A stretch of 64,000 nucleotides of DNA, from assembly GCF_051020975.1 (NCBI RefSeq), contig NW_027478162.1, forward strand, positions 16,492,001-16,556,000, read 5' to 3'. How positions within the stretch are numbered: the first letter of the stretch is position 1; every line of letters begins with the position of its first letter. The notes beneath the pieces were generated by a model, which searched no databases, was not told the DNA's origin, and saw only the letters and a list, made by a program, of their open reading frames with translations. This DNA comes from Osmia lignaria lignaria (lineage: Eukaryota > Arthropoda > Insecta > Hymenoptera > Megachilidae). The translations under genes were made by a program, and so were the position numbers. Below are positions 1 to 12,600 of the stretch, in pieces.

Positions 1-61
1 AAGAGACCTTTTTTGTAGAGAATTAAGTTTCCTACTTTTTATGTTCTATGATATTTTTTGA

Positions 62-383
62 TCAGATGCGTAGTTCTCGAGATATATCAAGATATTTAAA
101 AGTTCCGAAGCCGCACCAACATAATAGAGATACAGAAACACCGTGGCCCCTTTCTTTGAGATAACTCTGCACTATTGCGAGCTGGAAATGCCACTTCCAG
201 TTTAGCTGTGCAGAAGAAGAACAACAAGAAGAAGAAATATCTCGAAATATGTCCGTTAGGCCCCTTCCCTTCAGATAAATCTGCAAATATCTCGGAAACG
301 AAGCGAGCTATGGCAAAATGTTAAGAGACCTTTTTTGTAGAGAATTAAGTTTCCTACTTTTCATGTTCTATGATATTTTTTGA
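62..383 (+). repeat. First complete 322-bp monomer (reference unit)
   Basis: Used here to define the phase. Layout from left to right: a TGATCA palindrome straddles the unit boundary; then a CTCGAG/GATATATC/GATATTTAAA block (about 75-101); a GC-richer segment with GTGGCCCC (145-171); the AGCTGGAA/TTCCAG stem-like region (180-204); a polypurine stretch (212-235); AAATATCTCG (235-244); a second CCCCTTCCCTT segment (259-285); CTCGGAAACGAAGCGAGC (291-308); and an AT-rich linker with T-runs (331-382). It has 125 G or C bases of 322 by hand count. This unit carries the GGAAATG...CAGTTTAG variant that recurs at 5214, 8756, 11976, 16162, 19703 and elsewhere. Confidence 0.95.
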
Positions 384-722
384 TCACATGCGTAGTTCTC
401 GAGATATATCAAGATATTTAAAAGTTCCGAAGCCGCACCAACATAATAGAGATACAGAAACACCGTGGCCCCTTTCTTTGAGATAACTCTGCACTATTGC
501 GAGCTGTAAATGCCACTTCCAGCTTAGCTGTGCAGAAGAAGAACAACAAGAAGAAGAAATATCTCGAAATATGTCCGTCTGGCCCCTTCCCTTGAGATAT
601 ATCTGCAAATATCTCGGAAACGAAGCGAGCTATGGCAAAATGTTAAGAGACCTTTTTTGTAGAGAATTATGTTTCCTACAATTTATGTTCTATGATATTT
701 TTTGATCAGAAGCGTAGTTTTC

Positions 723-741
723 GAGATATATCGAGATATTT
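723..741 (+). repeat. Inverted element, left arm (representative)
   Basis: In the unit starting at 706 this 19-bp segment, ending in TCGAGATATTT, is the reverse complement of 879-897 at 17 of 19 positions, including an uninterrupted 11-bp core (731-741 with 879-889). The same arrangement recurs every 322 bp. Units with TCAAGATATTT in place of TCGAGATATTT carry one mismatch in the core. Confidence 0.8.
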
Positions 742-788
742 AAAAGTTCCGAAGCCGCACCAACATAATAGAGATACAGAAACACCGT

Positions 789-815
789 GGCCCCTTTCTT
801 TGAGATAACTCTGCA
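789..815 (+). repeat. Internal direct repeat, copy 1 (representative)
   Basis: A 27-bp segment starting GGCCCCTTTCTTTGAG and ending TCTGCA. It matches 903-929 at 24 of 27 positions without gaps. The following GCGAGC...GCAAATG in most units also resembles GCGAGCTATGGCAAAATG after copy 2, which suggests that the similarity once extended further. Confidence 0.75.
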
Positions 816-855
816 CTAGTGAGAGCCGCAAATGCCACTTCCAGCTTAGCTGTGC

Positions 856-882
856 AGAAGAAGAACAACAAGAAGAAGAAAT
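856..882 (+). other. Polypurine/AAC-AAG stretch (representative)
   Basis: About 27 bases containing AGAAGAAGAACAACAAG, purine-only except for two C bases (in ACAAC). It is present in every unit with small changes (for example GAGGAAGAAC at 1501-1510 and CAAAAAGAAG at 9885-9894). No function is implied by the sequence alone. Confidence 0.6.
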
Positions 883-897
883 ATCTCGAAATATGTC
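879..897 (+). repeat. Inverted element, right arm (representative)
   Basis: This is the partner of 723-741, with core AAATATCTCGA at 879-889. The centres of the two arms are 156 bp apart, and the distance from this arm to the left arm of the next unit is 166 bp, so the element alternates orientation at roughly half the unit length. A further AAATATCTCG copy lies at 929-938. Confidence 0.8.
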
Positions 898-902
898 CGT
901 CA

Positions 903-929
903 GGCCCCTTCCCTTGAGATAAATCTGCA
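903..929 (+). repeat. Internal direct repeat, copy 2 (representative)
   Basis: Second copy, starting GGCCCCTTCCCTTGAG and lying 114 bp after copy 1. Mismatches to copy 1 are at positions 9, 11 and 21 of the alignment. Both copies are preceded by CCGT, with a 2-base gap in copy 2. Confidence 0.75.
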
Positions 930-3925
930 AATATCTCGGAAACGAAGCGAGCTATGGCAAAATGTTAAGAGACCTTTTTTGTAGAGAATTAAGTTTCCTA
1001 CTTTTTATGTTCTATGATATTTTTTGATCAGAAGCGTAGTTTTCGAGATATATCGAGATATTTAAAAGTTCCGAAGCCGCACGAACATAATAGAGATACA
1101 GAAACACCGTGGCCCCTTTCTTTGAGATAACTCTGCACTAGTGCGAGCTGCAAATGCCACTTCCAGCTTAGCTGTGCAGAAGAAGAACAACAAGAAGAAG
1201 AAATATCTCGAAATATGTCCGTCAGGCCCCTTCCCTTGAGATAAATCTGCAAATATCTCGGAAACGAAGCGAGCTATGGCAAAATGTTAAGAGATCTTTT
1301 TTGTAGAGAATTAAGTTTCCTACTTTTTATGTTCTATGATATTTTTTGATCAGATGCGTAGTTCTCGAGATATATCAAGATATTTAAAAGTTCCGAAGCC
1401 GCACCAACATAATAGAGATACAGAAACACCGTGGCCCCTTTCTTTGAGATAACTCTGCACTATTGCGAGCTGCAAATGCCACTTCCAGCTTAGCTGTGCA
1501 GAGGAAGAACAACAAGAAGAAGAAGTATCTCGAAATATGTCCGTTAGGCCCCTTCCCTTCAGATAAATCTGCAAATATCTCGGAAACGAAGCGAGCTATG
1601 GCAAAATGTTAAGAGACCTTTTTTGTAGAGAATTAAGTTTCCTACTTTTCATGTTCTATGATATTTTTTGATCAGATGCGTAGTTCTCGAGATATATCAA
1701 GATATTTAAAAGTTCCGAAGCCGCACCAACATAATAGAGGTACAGAAACACCGTGGCCTCTTTCTTTGAGATAACTCTGCACTATTGCGAGCTGCAAATG
1801 CCGCTTCGAGCTTAGCTGTGCAGAAGAAGAACAACAAGAAGAAGAAATATCTCGAAATATGTCCGTCAGACCCCTTCCCTTGAGATGAATCTGCAAATAT
1901 CTCGGAAACGAAGCGAGCTATGGCAAAATGTTAAGAGACCTTTTTTGTAGAGAATAATGTTTCCTACAATTTACGTTCTATGATATTTTTTGATCAGAAG
2001 CGTAGTTTTCGAGATATATCGAGATATTTAAAAGTTCCGAAGCCGCACCAACATAATAGAGATACAGAAACACCGTGGCCCCTTTCTTTGGGATAACTCT
2101 GCACTATTGCGAGCTGCAAATGCCACTTCCAGCTTAGCTGTGCAGAACAAGAACAACAAGAAGAAGCAATATCTCGAAATATGTCCGTCAGGCCACTTCC
2201 CTTGAGATAAATCTGTAAATATCTCGGAAACGAAGCGAGCTATGGCAAAATGTTGAGAGACCTTTTTTGTAGAGAATTAAGTTTCCTACTTTTTATGTTC
2301 GATGATATGTTTTGATCAGATGCGTAGTTCTCGAGATATATCAAGATATTTAAAAGTTCCGAAGCTGCACCAACATAATAGAGGTACAGAAACACCGTGG
2401 CCTCTTTCTTTGAGATAACTCTGCACTATTGCGAGCTGCAAATGCCGCTTCGAGCTTAGCTGTGCAGAAGAAGAACAACAAGAAGAAGAAATATCTCTAA
2501 ATATGTCCGTCAGACCCCTTCCCTTGAGATGAATCTGCAAATATCTCGGAAACGAAGCGAGCTATGGCAAGATGTTAAGAGACCTTTTTTGTAGAGAATA
2601 ATGTTTCCTACAATTTACGTTCTATGATATTTTTTGATCAGAAGCGTAGTTTTCGAGATATATCGAGATATTTAAAAGTTCCGAAGCCGCACCAACATAA
2701 TAGAGATACAGAAACACCGTGGCCCCTTTCTTTGAGATAACTCTGCACTAGTGCGAGCCGCAAATGCCACTTCCAGCTTAGCTGTGCAGAAGAAGAACAA
2801 CAAGAAGAAGAAATATCTCGAAATATGTCCGTCAGGCCCCTTCCCTTGAGATAAATCTGCAAATATCTCGGAAACGAAGCGAGCTATGGCAAAATGTTAA
2901 GAGACCTTTTTTGTAGAGAATTAAGTTTCCTACTTTTTATGTTCTATGATATTTTTTGATCAGATGCGTAGTTCTCGAGATATATCAAGATATTTAAAAG
3001 TTCCGAAGCCGCACCAACATAATAGAGATACAGAAACACCGTGGCCCCTTTCTTTGAGATAACTCTGCACTATTGCGAGCTGCAAATGCCACTTCCAGCT
3101 TAGCTGTGCAGAGGAAGAACAACAAGAAGAAGAAGTATCTCGAAATATGTCCGTCAGGCCCGTTCCTTTGAGCTGAATCTGCAAATATCTCGGAAACGAA
3201 GCGAGCTATGGCAAAATGTTAAGATACGTTTGTTGTAGAGAATTATGTTTCCTACAATTTATGTTCTATGATATTTTTTGATCAGAAGCGTAGTTTTCGA
3301 GATATATCGAGATATTTAAAAGTTCCGAAGCCGCACCAACATAATAGAGATACAGAAACACCGTGGCCCCTTTCTTTGAGATAACTCTGCACTAGTGCGA
3401 GCCGCAAATGCCACTTCCAGCTTAGCTGTGCAGAAGAAGAACAACAAGAAGAAGAAATATCTCGAAATATGTCCGTCAGGCCCCTTCCCTTGAGATAAAT
3501 CTGCAAATATCTCGGAAACGAAGCGAGCTATGGCAAAATGTTAAGAGACCTTTTGTGTAGAGAATTAAGTTTCCTACAATTTATGTTCTATGATATTTTT
3601 TGATCAGAAGCGTAGTTTTCGAGATATATCGAGATATTTAAAAGTTCCGAAGCCGCACCAACATAATAGAGATACAGAAACACCGTGGCCCCTTTCTTTG
3701 AGATAACTCTGCACTAGTGCGAGCCGCAAATGCCACTTCCAGCTTAGCTGTGCAGAAGAAGAACAACAAGAAGAAGAAATATCTCGAAATATGTCCGTCA
3801 GGCCCCTTCCCTTGAGATAAATCTGCAAATATCTCGGAAACGAAGCGAGCTATGGCAAAATGTTAAGAGACCTTTTTTGTAGAGAATTAAGTTTCCTACT
3901 TTTTATGTTCTATGATATTTTTTGA

Positions 3926-5857
3926 TCAGAAGCGTAGTTTTCGAGATATATCGAGATATTTAAAAGTTCCGAAGCCGCACGAACATAATAGAGATACAGA
4001 AACACCGTGGCCCCTTTCTTTGAGATAACTCTGCACTAGTGCGAGCTGCAAATGCCACTTCCAGCTTAGCTGTGCAGAAGAAGAACAACAAGAAGAAGAA
4101 ATATCTCGAAATATGTCCGTCAGGCCCCTTCCCTTGAGATAAATCTGCAAATATCTCGGAAACGAAGCGAGCTATGGCAAAATGTTAAGAGACCTTTTTT
4201 GTAGAGAATTAAGTTTCCTACTTTTTATGTTCTATGATATTTTTTGATCAGATGCGTAGTTCTCGAGATATATCAAGATATTTAAAAGTTCCGAAGCCGC
4301 ACCAACATAATAGAGATACAGAAACACCGTGGCCCCTTTCTTTGAGATAACTCTGCACTATTGCGAGCTGCAAATGCCACTTCCAGCTTAGCTGTGCAGA
4401 GGAAGAACAACAAGAAGAAGAAGTATCTCGAAATATGTCCGTCAGGCCCGTTCCTTTGAGCTGAATCTGCAAATATCTCGGAAACGAAGCGAGCTATGGC
4501 AAAATGTTAAGATACGTTTTTTGTAGAGAATTATGTTTCCTACAATTTATGTTCTATGATATTTTTTGATCAGAAGCGTAGTTTTCGAGATATATCGAGA
4601 TATTTAAAAGTTCCGAAGCCGCACCAACATAATAGAGATACAGAAACACCGTGGCCCCTTTCTTTGAGATAACTCTGCACTAGTGCGAGCCGCAAATGCC
4701 ACTTCCAGCTTAGCTGTGCAGAAGAAGAACAACAAGAAGAAGAAATATCTCGAAATATGTCCGTCAGGCCCCTTCCCTTGAGATAAATCTGCTAATATCT
4801 CGGAAACGAAGCGAGCTATGGCAAAATGTTAAGAGACCATTTTTGTAGAGAATTATGTTTCCTACAATTTATGTTCTATGATATTTTTTGATCAGAAGCG
4901 TAGTTTTCGAGATATATCGAGATATTTAAAAGTTCCGAAGCCGCACCAACATAATAGAGATACAGAAACACCGTGGCCCCTTTCTTTGAGATAACTCTGC
5001 ACTATTGCGACCTGCAAATGCCACTTCCAGCTCAGCTGTGCAGAAGAAGAACAACAAGAAGAAGAAATATCTCGAAATATGTCCGTCAGGCCCCTTCCCT
5101 TGAGATAAATCTGCAAATATTTCGGAAACGAAGCGAGCTATGGCAAAATGTTAAGAGACCTTTTTTGTAGAGAATTAAGTTTCCTACTTTTTATGTTCTA
5201 TGGTATTTTTTGATCAGATGCGTAGTTCTCGAGATATATCAAGATATTTAAAAGTTCCGAAGCCGCACCAACATAATAGAGATACAGAAACACCGTGGCC
5301 CCTTTCTTTGAGATAACTCTGCACTATTGCGAGCTGGAAATGCCACTTCCAGTTTAGCTGTGCAGAAGAAGAACAACAAGAAGAAGAAATATCTCGAAAT
5401 ATGTCCGTTAGGCCCCTTCCCTTCAGATAAATCTGCAAATATCTCGGAAACGAAGCGAGCTATGGCAAAATGTTAAGAGACCTTTTTTGTAGAGAATTAA
5501 GTTTCCTACTTTTCATGTTCTATGATATTTTTTGATCACATGCGTAGTTCTCGAGATATATCAAGATATTTAAAAGTTCCGAAGCCGCACCAACATAATA
5601 GAGATACAGAAACACCGTGGCCCCTTTCTTTGAGATAACTCTGCACTATTGCGAGCTGTAAATGCCACTTCCAGCTTAGCTGTGCAGAAGAAGAACAACA
5701 AGAAGAAGAAATATCTCGAAATATGTCCGTCTGGCCCCTTCCCTTGAGATATATCTGCAAATATCTCGGAAACGAAGCGAGCTATGGCAAAATGTTAAGA
5801 GACCTTTTTTGTAGAGAATTAAGTTTCCTACTTTTTATGTTCTATGATATTTTTTGA
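3926..5857. repeat. 6-unit HOR, copy 1 (1,932 bp)
   Basis: Six units in the order: GAGCTGC with AACTCTGCACTAG; CGTTCCTTTGAGCTG; GAGCCGC; GACCTGC with CAGCTCAGC; GAGCTGG with CAGTTTAGC; GAGCTGTAAATG. The same order recurs at 7468-9399. The next two units (5858, 6180) restart the pattern before it diverges. Confidence 0.8.
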
Positions 5858-7467
5858 TCAGAAGCGTAGTTTTCGAGATATATCGAGATATTTAAAAGTT
5901 CCGAAGCCGCACGAACATAATAGAGATACAGAAACACCGTGGCCCCTTTCTTTGAGATAACTCTGCACTAGTGCGAGCTGCAAATGCCACTTCCAGCTTA
6001 GCTGTGCAGAAGAAGAACAACAAGAAGAAGAAATATCTCGAAATATGTCCGTCAGGCCCCTTCCCTTGAGATAAATCTGCAAATATCTCGGAAACGAAGC
6101 GAGCTATGGCAAAATGTTAAGAGACCTTTTTTGTAGAGAATTAAGTTTCCTACTTTTTATGTTCTATGATATTTTTTGATCAGATGCGTAGTTCTCGAGA
6201 TATATCAAGATATTTAAAAGTTCCGAAGCCGCACCAACATAATAGAGATACAGAAACACCGTGGCCCCTTTCTTTGAGATAACTCTGCACTATTGCGAGC
6301 TGCAAATGCCACTTCCAGCTTAGCTGTGCAGAGGAAGAACAACAAGAAGAAGAAGTATCTCGAAATATGTCCGTCAGGCCCGTTCCTTTGAGCTGAATCT
6401 GCAAATATCTCGGAAACGAAGCGAGCTATGGCAAAATGTTAAGAGACCTTTTTTGTAGCGAATTATGTTTCCTACAATTTATGTTCTATGATATTTTTTG
6501 ATCAGAAGCGTAGTTTTCGAGATATATCGAGATATTTAATAGTTCCGAAGCCGCACCAACATAATAGAGATACAGAAACACCGTGGCCCCTTTCTTTGAG
6601 ATAACTCTGCACTAGTGCGAGCCGCAAATGCCACTTCCAGCTTAGCTGTGCAGAAGAAGAACAACAAGAAGAAGAAATATCTCGAAATATGTCCGTCAGG
6701 CCCCTTCCCTTGAGATAAATCTGCAAATATCTCGGAAACGAAGCGAGCTATGGCAAAATGTTAAGAGACCTTTTTTGTAGAGAATTATGTTTCCTACAAT
6801 TTATGTTCTATGATATTTTTTGATCAGAAGCGTAGTTTTCGAGATATATCGAGATATTTAAAAGTTCCGAAGCCGCACCAACATAATAGAGATACAGAAA
6901 CACCGTGGCCCCTTTCTTTGAGATAACTCTGCACTAGTGAGAGCCGCAAATGCCACTTCCAGCTTAGCTGTGCAGAAGAAGAACAACAAGAAGAAGAAAT
7001 ATCTCGAAATATGTCCGTCAGGCCCCTTCCCTTGAGATAAATCTGCAAATATCTCGGAAACGAGGCAAGCTATGGCAAAATGTTAAGAGACCTTTTTTGT
7101 AGAGAATTAAGTTTCCTACTTTTTATGTTCTATGATATTTTTTGATCAGAAGCGTAGTTTTCGAGATATATCGAGATATTTAAAAGTTCCGAAGCCGCAC
7201 AAACATAATAGAGATACAGAAACACCGTGGCCCCTTTCTTTGAGATAACTCTGCACTAGTGCGAGCTGCAAATGCCACTTCCAGCTTAGCTGTGCAGAAG
7301 AAGAACAACAAGAAGAAGAAATATCTCGAAATATGTCCGTCAGGCCCCTTCCCTTGAGATAAATCTGCAAATATCTCGGAAACGAAGCGAGCTATGGGAA
7401 AATGTTAAGAGACCTTTTTTGTAGAGAATTAAGTTTCCTACTTTTTATGTTCTATGATATTTTTTGA

Positions 7468-9399
7468 TCAGAAGCGTAGTTTTCGAGATATATCGAGATA
7501 TTTAAAAGTTCCGAAGCCGCACCAACATAATAGAGATACAGAAACACCGTGGCCCCTTTCTTTGAGATAACTCTGCACTAGTGCGAGCTGCAAATGCCAC
7601 TTCCAGCTTAGCTGTGCAGAAGAAGAACAACAAGAAGAAGAAATATCTCGAAATATGTCCGTCAGGCCCCTTCCCTTGAGATAAATCTGCAAATATCTCG
7701 GAAACCAAGCGAGCTATGGCAAAATGTTAAGAGACCTTTTTTGTAGAGAATTAAGTTTCCTACTTTTTATGTTCTATGATATTTTTTGATCAGATGCGTA
7801 GTTCTCGAGATATATCAAGATATTTAAAAGTTCCGAAGCCGCACCAACATAATAGAGATACAGAAACACCGTGGCCCCTTTCTTTGAGATAACTCTGCAC
7901 TATTGCGAGCTGCAAATGCCACTTCCAGCTTAGCTGTGCAGAGGAAGAACAACAAGAAGAAGAAGTATCTCGAAATATGTCCGTCAGGCCCGTTCCTTTG
8001 AGCTGAATCTGCAAATATCTCGGAAACGAAGCGAGCTATGGCAAAATGTTAAGATACGTTTTTTGTAGAGAATTATGTTTCCTACAATTTATGTTCTATG
8101 ATATTTTTTGATCAGAAGCGTAGTTTTCGAGATATATCGAGATATTTAAAAGTTCCGAAGCCGCACCAACATAATAGAGATACAGAAACACCGTGACCCC
8201 TTTCTTTGAGATAACTCTGCACTAGTGCGAGCCGCAAATGCCACTTCCAGCTTAGCTGTGCAGAAGAAGAACAACAAGAAGAAGAAATATCTCGAAATAT
8301 GTCCGTCAGGCCCCTTCCCTTGAGATAAATCTGCAAATATCTCGGAAACGAAGCGAGCTATGGCAAAATGTTAAGAGACCTTTTTTGTAGAGAATTATGT
8401 TTCCTACAATTTATGTTCTATGATATTTTTTGATCAGAAGCGTAGTTTTCGAGATATATCGAGATATTTAAAAGTTCCGAAGCCGCACCAACATAATAGA
8501 GATACAGAAACACCGTGGCCCCTTTCTTTGAGATAACTCTGCACTATTGCGACCTGCAAATGCCACTTCCAGCTCAGCTGTGCAGAAGAAGAACAACAAG
8601 AAGCAGAAACATCTCGAAATATGTCCGTCAGGCCCCTTCCCTTGAGATAAATCTGCAAATATCTCGGAAACGAAGCGAGCTATGGCAAAATGTTAAGAGA
8701 CCTTTTTCGTAGAGAATTAAGTTTCCGACTTTTTATGTTCTATGATATTTTTTGATCAGATGCGTAGTTCTCGAGATATATCAAGATATTTAAAAGTTCC
8801 GAAGCCGCACCAACATAATAGAGATACAGAAACACCGTGGCCCCTTTCTTTGAGATAACTCTGCACTATTGCGAGCTGGAAATGCCACTTCCAGTTTAGC
8901 TGTGCAGAAGAAGAACAACAAGAAGAAGAAATATCTCGAAATATGTCCGTTAGGCCCCTTCCCTTCAGATAAATCTGCAAATATCTCGGAAACGAAGCGA
9001 GCTATGGCAAAATGTTAAGAGACCTTTTTTGTAGAGAAATAAGTTTCCTACTTTTCATGTTCTATGATATTTTTTGATCAGATGCGTAGTTCTCGAGATA
9101 TATCAAGATATTTAAAAGTTCCGAAGCCGCACCAACATAATAGAGATACAGAAACACCGTGGCCCCTTTCTTTGAGATAACTCTGCACTATTGCGAGCTG
9201 TAAATGCCACTTCCAGCTTAGCTGTGCAGAAGAAGATCAACAAGAAGAAGAAATATCTCGAAATATGTCCGTCAGGCCCCTTCCCTTGAGATATATCTGC
9301 AAATATCTCGGAAACGAAGCGAGCTATGGCAAAATGTTAAGAGAGCTTTTTTGTAGAGAATTATGTTTCCTACAATTTATGTTCTATGATATTTTTTGA
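7468..9399. repeat. 6-unit HOR, copy 2 (1,932 bp)
   Basis: Same unit order as 3926-5857. Differences include CACC rather than CACG in the first unit and GAAGCAGAAAC at 8601-8611 in the fourth. Confidence 0.8.
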
Positions 9400-9690
9400 T
9401 CAGAAGCGTAGTTTTCGAGATATATCGAGATATTTAAAAGTTCCGAAGCCGCACCAACATAATAGAGATACAGAAACACCGTGGCCCCTTTCTTTGAGAT
9501 AACTCTGCACTAGTGAGAGCCGCAAATGCCACTTCCAGCTTAGCTGTGCAGAAGAAGAACAACAAGAAGAAGAAATATCTCGAAATATGTCCGTCAGGCC
9601 CCTTCCCTTGAGATAAATCTGCAAATATCTCGGAAACGAAGCGAGCTATGGCAAAATGTTAAGAGACCTTTTTTGTAGAGAATTATGTTT

Positions 9691-12600
9691 CCTACAATCT
9701 ATGTTCTATGATATTTTTTGATAAGAAGCGTAGTTTTCGAGATATATCGAGATATTTAAAAGTTCCGAAGCCGCACCAACATAATAGAGATACAGAAACA
9801 CCGTGGCCCCTTTCTTTGAGATAACTCTGCACTATTGCGCGCTGCAAATGCCACTTCCAGCTTAGCTGTGCAGAAGAAGAACAACAAAAAGAAGAAATAT
9901 CTCGAAATATGTCCGTCAGGCCCCTTCCCTTGAGATAAATCTGCAAATATCTCGGAAACGAAGCGAGCTATGGCAAAATGTTAAGAGACCTTTTTTGTAG
10001 AGAATTAAGTTTCCTACTTTTTATGTTCTATGATATTTTTCGATCAGAGGCGTAGTTCTCGAGATATATCAAGATATTTAAAAGTTCCGAAGCCGCACCA
10101 ACATAATAGAGATACAGAAACACCATGGCCCCTTTCTTTGAGATAACTCTGCACGATTGCGAGCTGGAAATGCCACTTCCAGTTTAGCTGTGCAGAAGAA
10201 GAACAACAAGAAGAAGAAATATCTCGAAATATGTCCATCAGGACCCTTCCCTTGAGATAAATCTGCAAATATCTCGGAAACGAAGCGGGCTATGGCAAAA
10301 TGTTAAGAGACCTTTTTTGTAAAGAATTATGTTTCCTACAATTTATGTTCTATGATACTTTTTGATCAGAAGCGTAGTTTTCGAGATATATCGAGATATT
10401 TAAAAGTTCCGAAGCCGCACCAACATAATAGAGATACAGAAACACCGTGGCCCCTTTCTTTGGGATAACTCTGCACTATTGCGAGCTGCAAATGCCACTT
10501 CCAGCTTAGCTGTGCAGAAGAAGAACAACAAGAAGAAGAAATATCTCGAAATATGTCCATCAGGACCCTTCCCTTGAGATAAATCTGCAAATATCTCGGA
10601 AACGAAGCGAGCTATGGCAAAATGTTAAGAGACCTTTTTTGTAAAGAATTATGTTTCCTACAATTTATGTTCTATGATATTTTTTGATCAGAAGCGTAGT
10701 TTTCGAGATATGTCGAGATATTTAAAAGTTCCGAAGCCGCACCAACATAATAGAGATACAGAAACACCGTGGCCCCTTTCTTTGGGATAACTCTGCACTA
10801 TTGCGAGCTGCAAATGCCACTTCCAGCTTAGCTGTGCAGAAGAAGAACAACAAGAAGAAGAAATATCTCGAAATATGTCCGTCAGGCCACTTCCCTTGAG
10901 ATAAATCTGCAAATATCTCGGAAACGAAGCGAGCTATGGCAAAATGTTAAGAGACCTTTTTTGTAGAGAATTAAGTTTCCTACTTTTTATGTTCGATGAT
11001 ATTTTTTGATCAGATGCGTAGTTCTCGAGATATATCAAGATATTTAAAAGTTCCGAAGCTGCACCAACATAATAGAGGTACAGAAACACCGTGGCCTCTT
11101 TCTTTGAGATAACTCCGCACTATTGCGAGCTGCAAATGCCACTTCGAGCTTAGCTGTGCAGAAGAAGAACAACAAGAAGAAGAAATATCTCGAAATATGT
11201 CCGTCAGACCCCTTCCCTTGAGATGAATCTGCAAATATCTCGGAAACAAAGCGAGCTATGGCAAAATGTTAAGAGACCTTTTTTGTAGAGAATAATGTTT
11301 CCTACAATTTACGTTCTATCATATTTTTTGATCAGAAGCGTAGTTCTCGAGATATATCAAGATATTTAAAAGTTCCGAAGCCGCACCAACATAATAGAGA
11401 TACAGAAACACCGTGGCCCCTTTCTTTGAGATTACTCTGCACTAGTGCGAGCCGCAAATGCCACTTCCAGCTTAGCTGTGCAGAAGAAGAACAACAAGAA
11501 GAAGAAATATCTCGAAATATGTCCGTCAGGCCCCTTCCCTTGAGATAAATCTGCAAATATCTCGGAAACGAAGCGAGCTATGGCAAAATGTTAAGAGACC
11601 TTTTTTGTAGAGAATTAAGTTTCCTACTTTTTATGTTCTATGATATTTTTCGATCAGAGGCGTAGTTCTCGAGATATATCAAGATATTTAAAAGTTCCGA
11701 AGCCGCACCAACATAATAGAGATACAGAAACACCGTGGCCCCTTTCTTTGAGATAACTCTGCACTATTGCGAGCTGCAAATGCCACTTCCAGCTTAGCTG
11801 TGCAGAAGAAGAACAACAAGAAGAAGAAATATCTCGAAATATGTCCGTCAGGCCCCTTCCCTTGAGATAAATCTGCAAATATCTCGGAAACGAAGCGAGC
11901 TATGGCAAAATGTTAAGAGACCTTTTTTGTACAGAATTAAGTTTCCTACTTTTTATGTTCCATGATATTTCTTGATCAGATGCGTAGTTCTCGAGATATA
12001 TCAAGATATTTAAAAGTTCCGAAGCCGCACCAACATAATAGAGATACAGAAACACCGTGGCCCCTTTCTTTGAGATAACTCTGCACTATTGCGAGCTGGA
12101 AATGCCACTTCCAGTTTAGCTGTGCAGAAGAAGAACAACAAGAAGAAGAAATATCTCGAAATATGTCCGTTAGGCCCCTTCCCTTCAGATAAATCTGCAA
12201 ATATCTCGGAAACGAAGCGAGCTATGGCAAAATGTTAAGAGACGTTTTTTGTAGAGAATTATGTTTCCTACAATTCATGTTCTATGATATTTTCTGATCA
12301 GAAGCGTAGTTTTCGAGATATATCGAGATATTTAAAAGTTCCGAAGCCGCACCAACATGATAGAGATACAGAAACACCGTGGCCCCTTTCTTTGAGATAA
12401 CTCTGCACTAGTGCGAGCCGCAAATGCCACTTCCACCTTAGCTGTGCAGAAGAAGAACAACAAGAAGAAGAAATATCTCGAAATATGTCCGTCACGCCCC
12501 TTCCCTTGAGATAAATCTGCAAATATCTCGGAAACGAAGCGAGCTATGGCAAAATGTTTAGAGACCTTTCTTGTAGAGAATTAAGTTTCCTACTTTTTAT

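Larger units (their letters stand above)
1..9690. repeat. HOR region 1: 6-unit based pattern
   Basis: About 30 units ordered by shared private substitutions. The units starting at 3926, 4248, 4570, 4892, 5214 and 5536 recur in the same order at 7468-9399, an offset of 3,542 bp or 11 units. Segment 1-667 matches 5153-5819 (offset 5,152 bp), with only one difference noticed in the left part (TATGAT versus TATGGT near 5202). The units at 62, 384 and 706 recur at 8756, 9078 and 9400. Markers include GATCACATGCG (units 384 and 5536), CCGCACGAAC (1028, 3926, 5858) and AAGATACGTTT (3222, 4511, 8052). The pattern is not strictly periodic because units have been added or lost between copies. Confidence 0.85.

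Noticed and set aside
100..112. RNA polymerase III B-box like AGTTCCGAAGCC
   Set aside because: It has an extra base against the consensus and no convincing A box at a suitable distance. There is no tRNA-like fold.
211..240. Triplet microsatellite (GAA/AAC)
   Set aside because: The stretch is short, interrupted and does not vary in length between units, so it is part of the monomer, not an unstable microsatellite.
62..286. Minus-strand open frame of about 74 codons, repeated in nearly every unit, as a protein family
   Set aside because: It starts at TTG, not ATG. Single substitutions remove the start (2219, 38599, 53087) or add a stop (4793, 9237), it shifts frame each unit because 322 is not a multiple of 3, and many changes between units alter the amino acid. 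It fits a passive by-product of a conserved repeat.
289..310. CENP-B box like sequence at CTCGGAAACGAAGCG
   Set aside because: It shares GGAAACG with the vertebrate box but lacks the TTCG and CGGG ends in register. The TTTTCGAGATATATCGA block also matches only part of the consensus. Not enough to call a binding site.
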